From NCBI GenBank assembly GCA_029266425.1, contig JAQSWY010000011.1, forward strand, positions 1-64,000: 64,000 nucleotides of DNA. Reading direction: 5' to 3'. Position 1 is the first letter of the stretch; each line of letters starts with the position of its first letter. The position numbers were made by a program, and so were the translations under genes. The stretch is from Xanthobacteraceae bacterium. GTDB taxonomy: Bacteria; Pseudomonadota; Alphaproteobacteria; Rhizobiales; Xanthobacteraceae. The notes below the pieces were generated by a model. That model did not search any database, had not been told where the DNA came from, and saw only the letters and a list, made by a program, of their open reading frames with translations. This document shows positions 63,134-64,000 of this stretch, in pieces.

Positions 63134-63324
63134 GGCACGTACCTTCCTGCCGAATTTTTATCCGGCGGTTGGTCGCCGGCTTTTTAACGCATCATGTCGC
63201 TACTCTTGCCCACTGCGCCGGAACTGAAGCTGAACCGTTTGTTGTGGATGGTTCAGCCTCATGAACGTTCGAGAACAGAAGCGTTCAGAAATCATTCATA
63301 CTTTGCGATCGTTCACGCTGACTT

Positions 63325-63350
63325 AACGTGTGTGGTCCGTGGAAAGTTCC
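63325..63350 (-). promoter_or_regulatory. EcfG-type (general stress) promoter candidate
   Basis: On the minus strand GGAAC (63350-63346), 17 bp, CGTT (63328-63325). This matches the GGAAC-N16/17-CGTT form used by sigma EcfG in alphaproteobacteria. It points at the small secreted-protein gene at 62918-63133 and leaves a leader of roughly 190 nt. The 335-bp gap 63134-63468 also holds a plus-strand terminator. Confidence 0.55.
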
Positions 63351-63428
63351 AAGGCCCTTCAGCGATTCGTGATCGAAAACGCGAAAAGCACTTGACTGGT
63401 GCGCTTGTGCAACCCTTAACGCGGGAAG

Positions 63429-63456
63429 CCGCGATTTGGTTCAATCGCGGATTTTT
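63429..63456 (+). terminator. plus-strand terminator with no obvious gene
   Basis: CCGCGATT-TGGTTC-AATCGCGG, an 8-bp perfect stem, then ATTTTT. The U-run is on the plus strand, yet both neighbouring genes are on the minus strand. A weak plus-strand promoter-like CTTGAC (63391-63396) lies just upstream. Confidence 0.6.
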
Positions 63457-63468
63457 CGCTAGCCCGTG

Positions 63469-63768
63469 TCAGTCCGCGCAGGTCGGCGTCATGACCGCCT
63501 TCGGACCTTGGGAGGTGAAGGTCACGGTCCGCTTCATATAGCAATCGCGATAGGTGGCCTGCCGGCTGGCGGCGAAATCCGGGGCGTAATAGCCGCCGGG
63601 GCCGAAGCCGATGCTGACCGGCGGCTGCGTCGGCTCGCCGGTCGCGAAGGACACCTGGGCCGGAGCCGCATAGGTCGCGGTGGCCGCAGCAGTCGAAATC
63701 TGCGACACCACAGCGAGGCCGCCGAGAGCGATGATGCCGGCAATTCCGGTGATGATCAGCTTCGACAT
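63469..63768 (-). CDS. small secreted protein with C-x20-C motif (II)
   Basis: A 99-residue protein. MSKLIITGIAGIIALGGLAVV...STAAA is a signal peptide; the mature part has a Pro/Gly linker (PPVSIGFGPGGYYAPDF) and ends RDCYMKRTVTFTSQGPK then AVMTPTCAD, again with cysteines 20 residues apart and a proline two before the last cysteine. The start at 63768 has a GGGAG site. It is probably a distant paralog of the 62918 protein. No known domain. Confidence 0.7.
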   Translation of the reverse strand: MSKLIITGIAGIIALGGLAVVSQISTAAATATYAAPAQVSFATGEPTQPPVSIGFGPGGYYAPDFAASRQATYRDCYMKRTVTFTSQGPKAVMTPTCAD

Positions 63769-63924
63769 GTCCAACTCCCGAACGACCAAGGGCCGGGTTC
63801 TCCGGCTGCGTGGCACCTGTATGGGTGATCCAGGCGTAACGCCGTCTGAACCGCCTGTTTTCTGCTGTTCATAAATGGGTAGGCCGCGATTGGGTTCATC
63901 CCAGAACACACGGTTTTGTTCGTC

Positions 63925-63953
63925 TTGCCGTTGCAAAACGCCGCCGCTATAAG
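63925..63953 (+). promoter_or_regulatory. sigma-70-type promoter facing out of the window
   Basis: TTGCCG (63925-63930), 17 bp, TATAAG (63948-63953). A transcript would begin near 63960 and run past the window end, so the gene it serves is not visible. The region 63769-64000 holds no gene that can be supported. Confidence 0.45.
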
Positions 63954-64000
63954 CCGCCGCGAACTCCAACCCATCTCAAAAGCCCGGACAAGGACCACAC

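Noticed and set aside
62714-63187. 157-residue plus-strand open frame
   Set aside because: No domain or good ribosome site; it spans a terminator hairpin and lies antisense to a small protein with a clear signal peptide.
63194-63541. 115-residue plus-strand open frame
   Set aside because: It crosses the hairpin at 63429-63450 and overlaps the end of the secreted protein gene; no domain is seen.
63756-63998. 80-residue minus-strand open frame at the window end
   Set aside because: It overlaps the start of the secreted protein gene out of frame and has no recognisable features.

Overview
The window is a GC-rich, tightly packed stretch of an alphaproteobacterial chromosome. Gene content and order point to Hyphomicrobiales (Rhizobiales), plausibly a Xanthobacteraceae-like lineage; this is inferred from synteny and has not been tested by a search. 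Markers are the rpsF-rpsR-DUF2232-rplI...dnaB-alr-radA-cvpA-purF order, the fabD-fabG-acpP-fabF-mltG-yicC-gmk order, the lptF-lptG-lptD-surA-pdxA-rsmA order, a Porin_2-type porin with a GTG start, an Atu4866-family protein and OxyR divergent from a catalase. No tRNA, rRNA, CRISPR array, transposase or prophage was recognised.

Layout. 1-8.3 kb is accessory: the end of a RidA-like gene, a divergent type II dehydroquinase paralog, an anti-sigma-factor remnant, a GlxA-type regulator, formyl-CoA transferase, an HD-domain protein, and a winged-helix/TolB-like/TPR regulator divergent from a Bug-type binding protein and a methyltransferase. 8.5-14.9 kb holds a Tat-signal Arg/Gly/Tyr-rich protein, DUF72, an ArsC-like protein, an Atu4866 protein and a small surface-polysaccharide group (O-antigen ligase/polymerase-like protein, acyltransferase, parallel beta-helix protein). 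15-24 kb: prfC, an APC transporter, a GGDEF remnant, an L,D-transpeptidase, nnrU, panB, a YfgM-like TPR protein, a small lipoprotein and der. 24-36 kb (minus strand) is replication, repair and ribosome housekeeping with cfa inserted. 36.5-43 kb is the fatty-acid synthesis operon region through gmk. 43-52 kb (minus) covers rRNA methylation, PLP synthesis and LPS export. 52-64 kb: pepA, holC, porin, an ABC-F ATPase, DinB-like protein, aqpZ, catalase/oxyR and two small secreted proteins.

Much of the window is envelope and core biosynthesis: ACP and fatty acids (fab genes) feed membranes and lipid A, lptD/F/G export LPS, the SurA-like chaperone assists outer-membrane proteins, and the porin, L,D-transpeptidase and MltG shape the envelope. 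katA and oxyR form a peroxide-response pair. Many intergenic gaps carry short dispersed palindromic repeats (five families here). The most interesting unexplained signals are: three 13-bp direct repeats between the winged-helix regulator and the Bug receptor; a hairpin that would sequester the HD gene's Shine-Dalgarno; a 14-bp perfect palindrome between dinB-like and aqpZ; and two small secreted proteins with an identical C-x20-C spacing, one behind a good match to an EcfG-type general-stress promoter.
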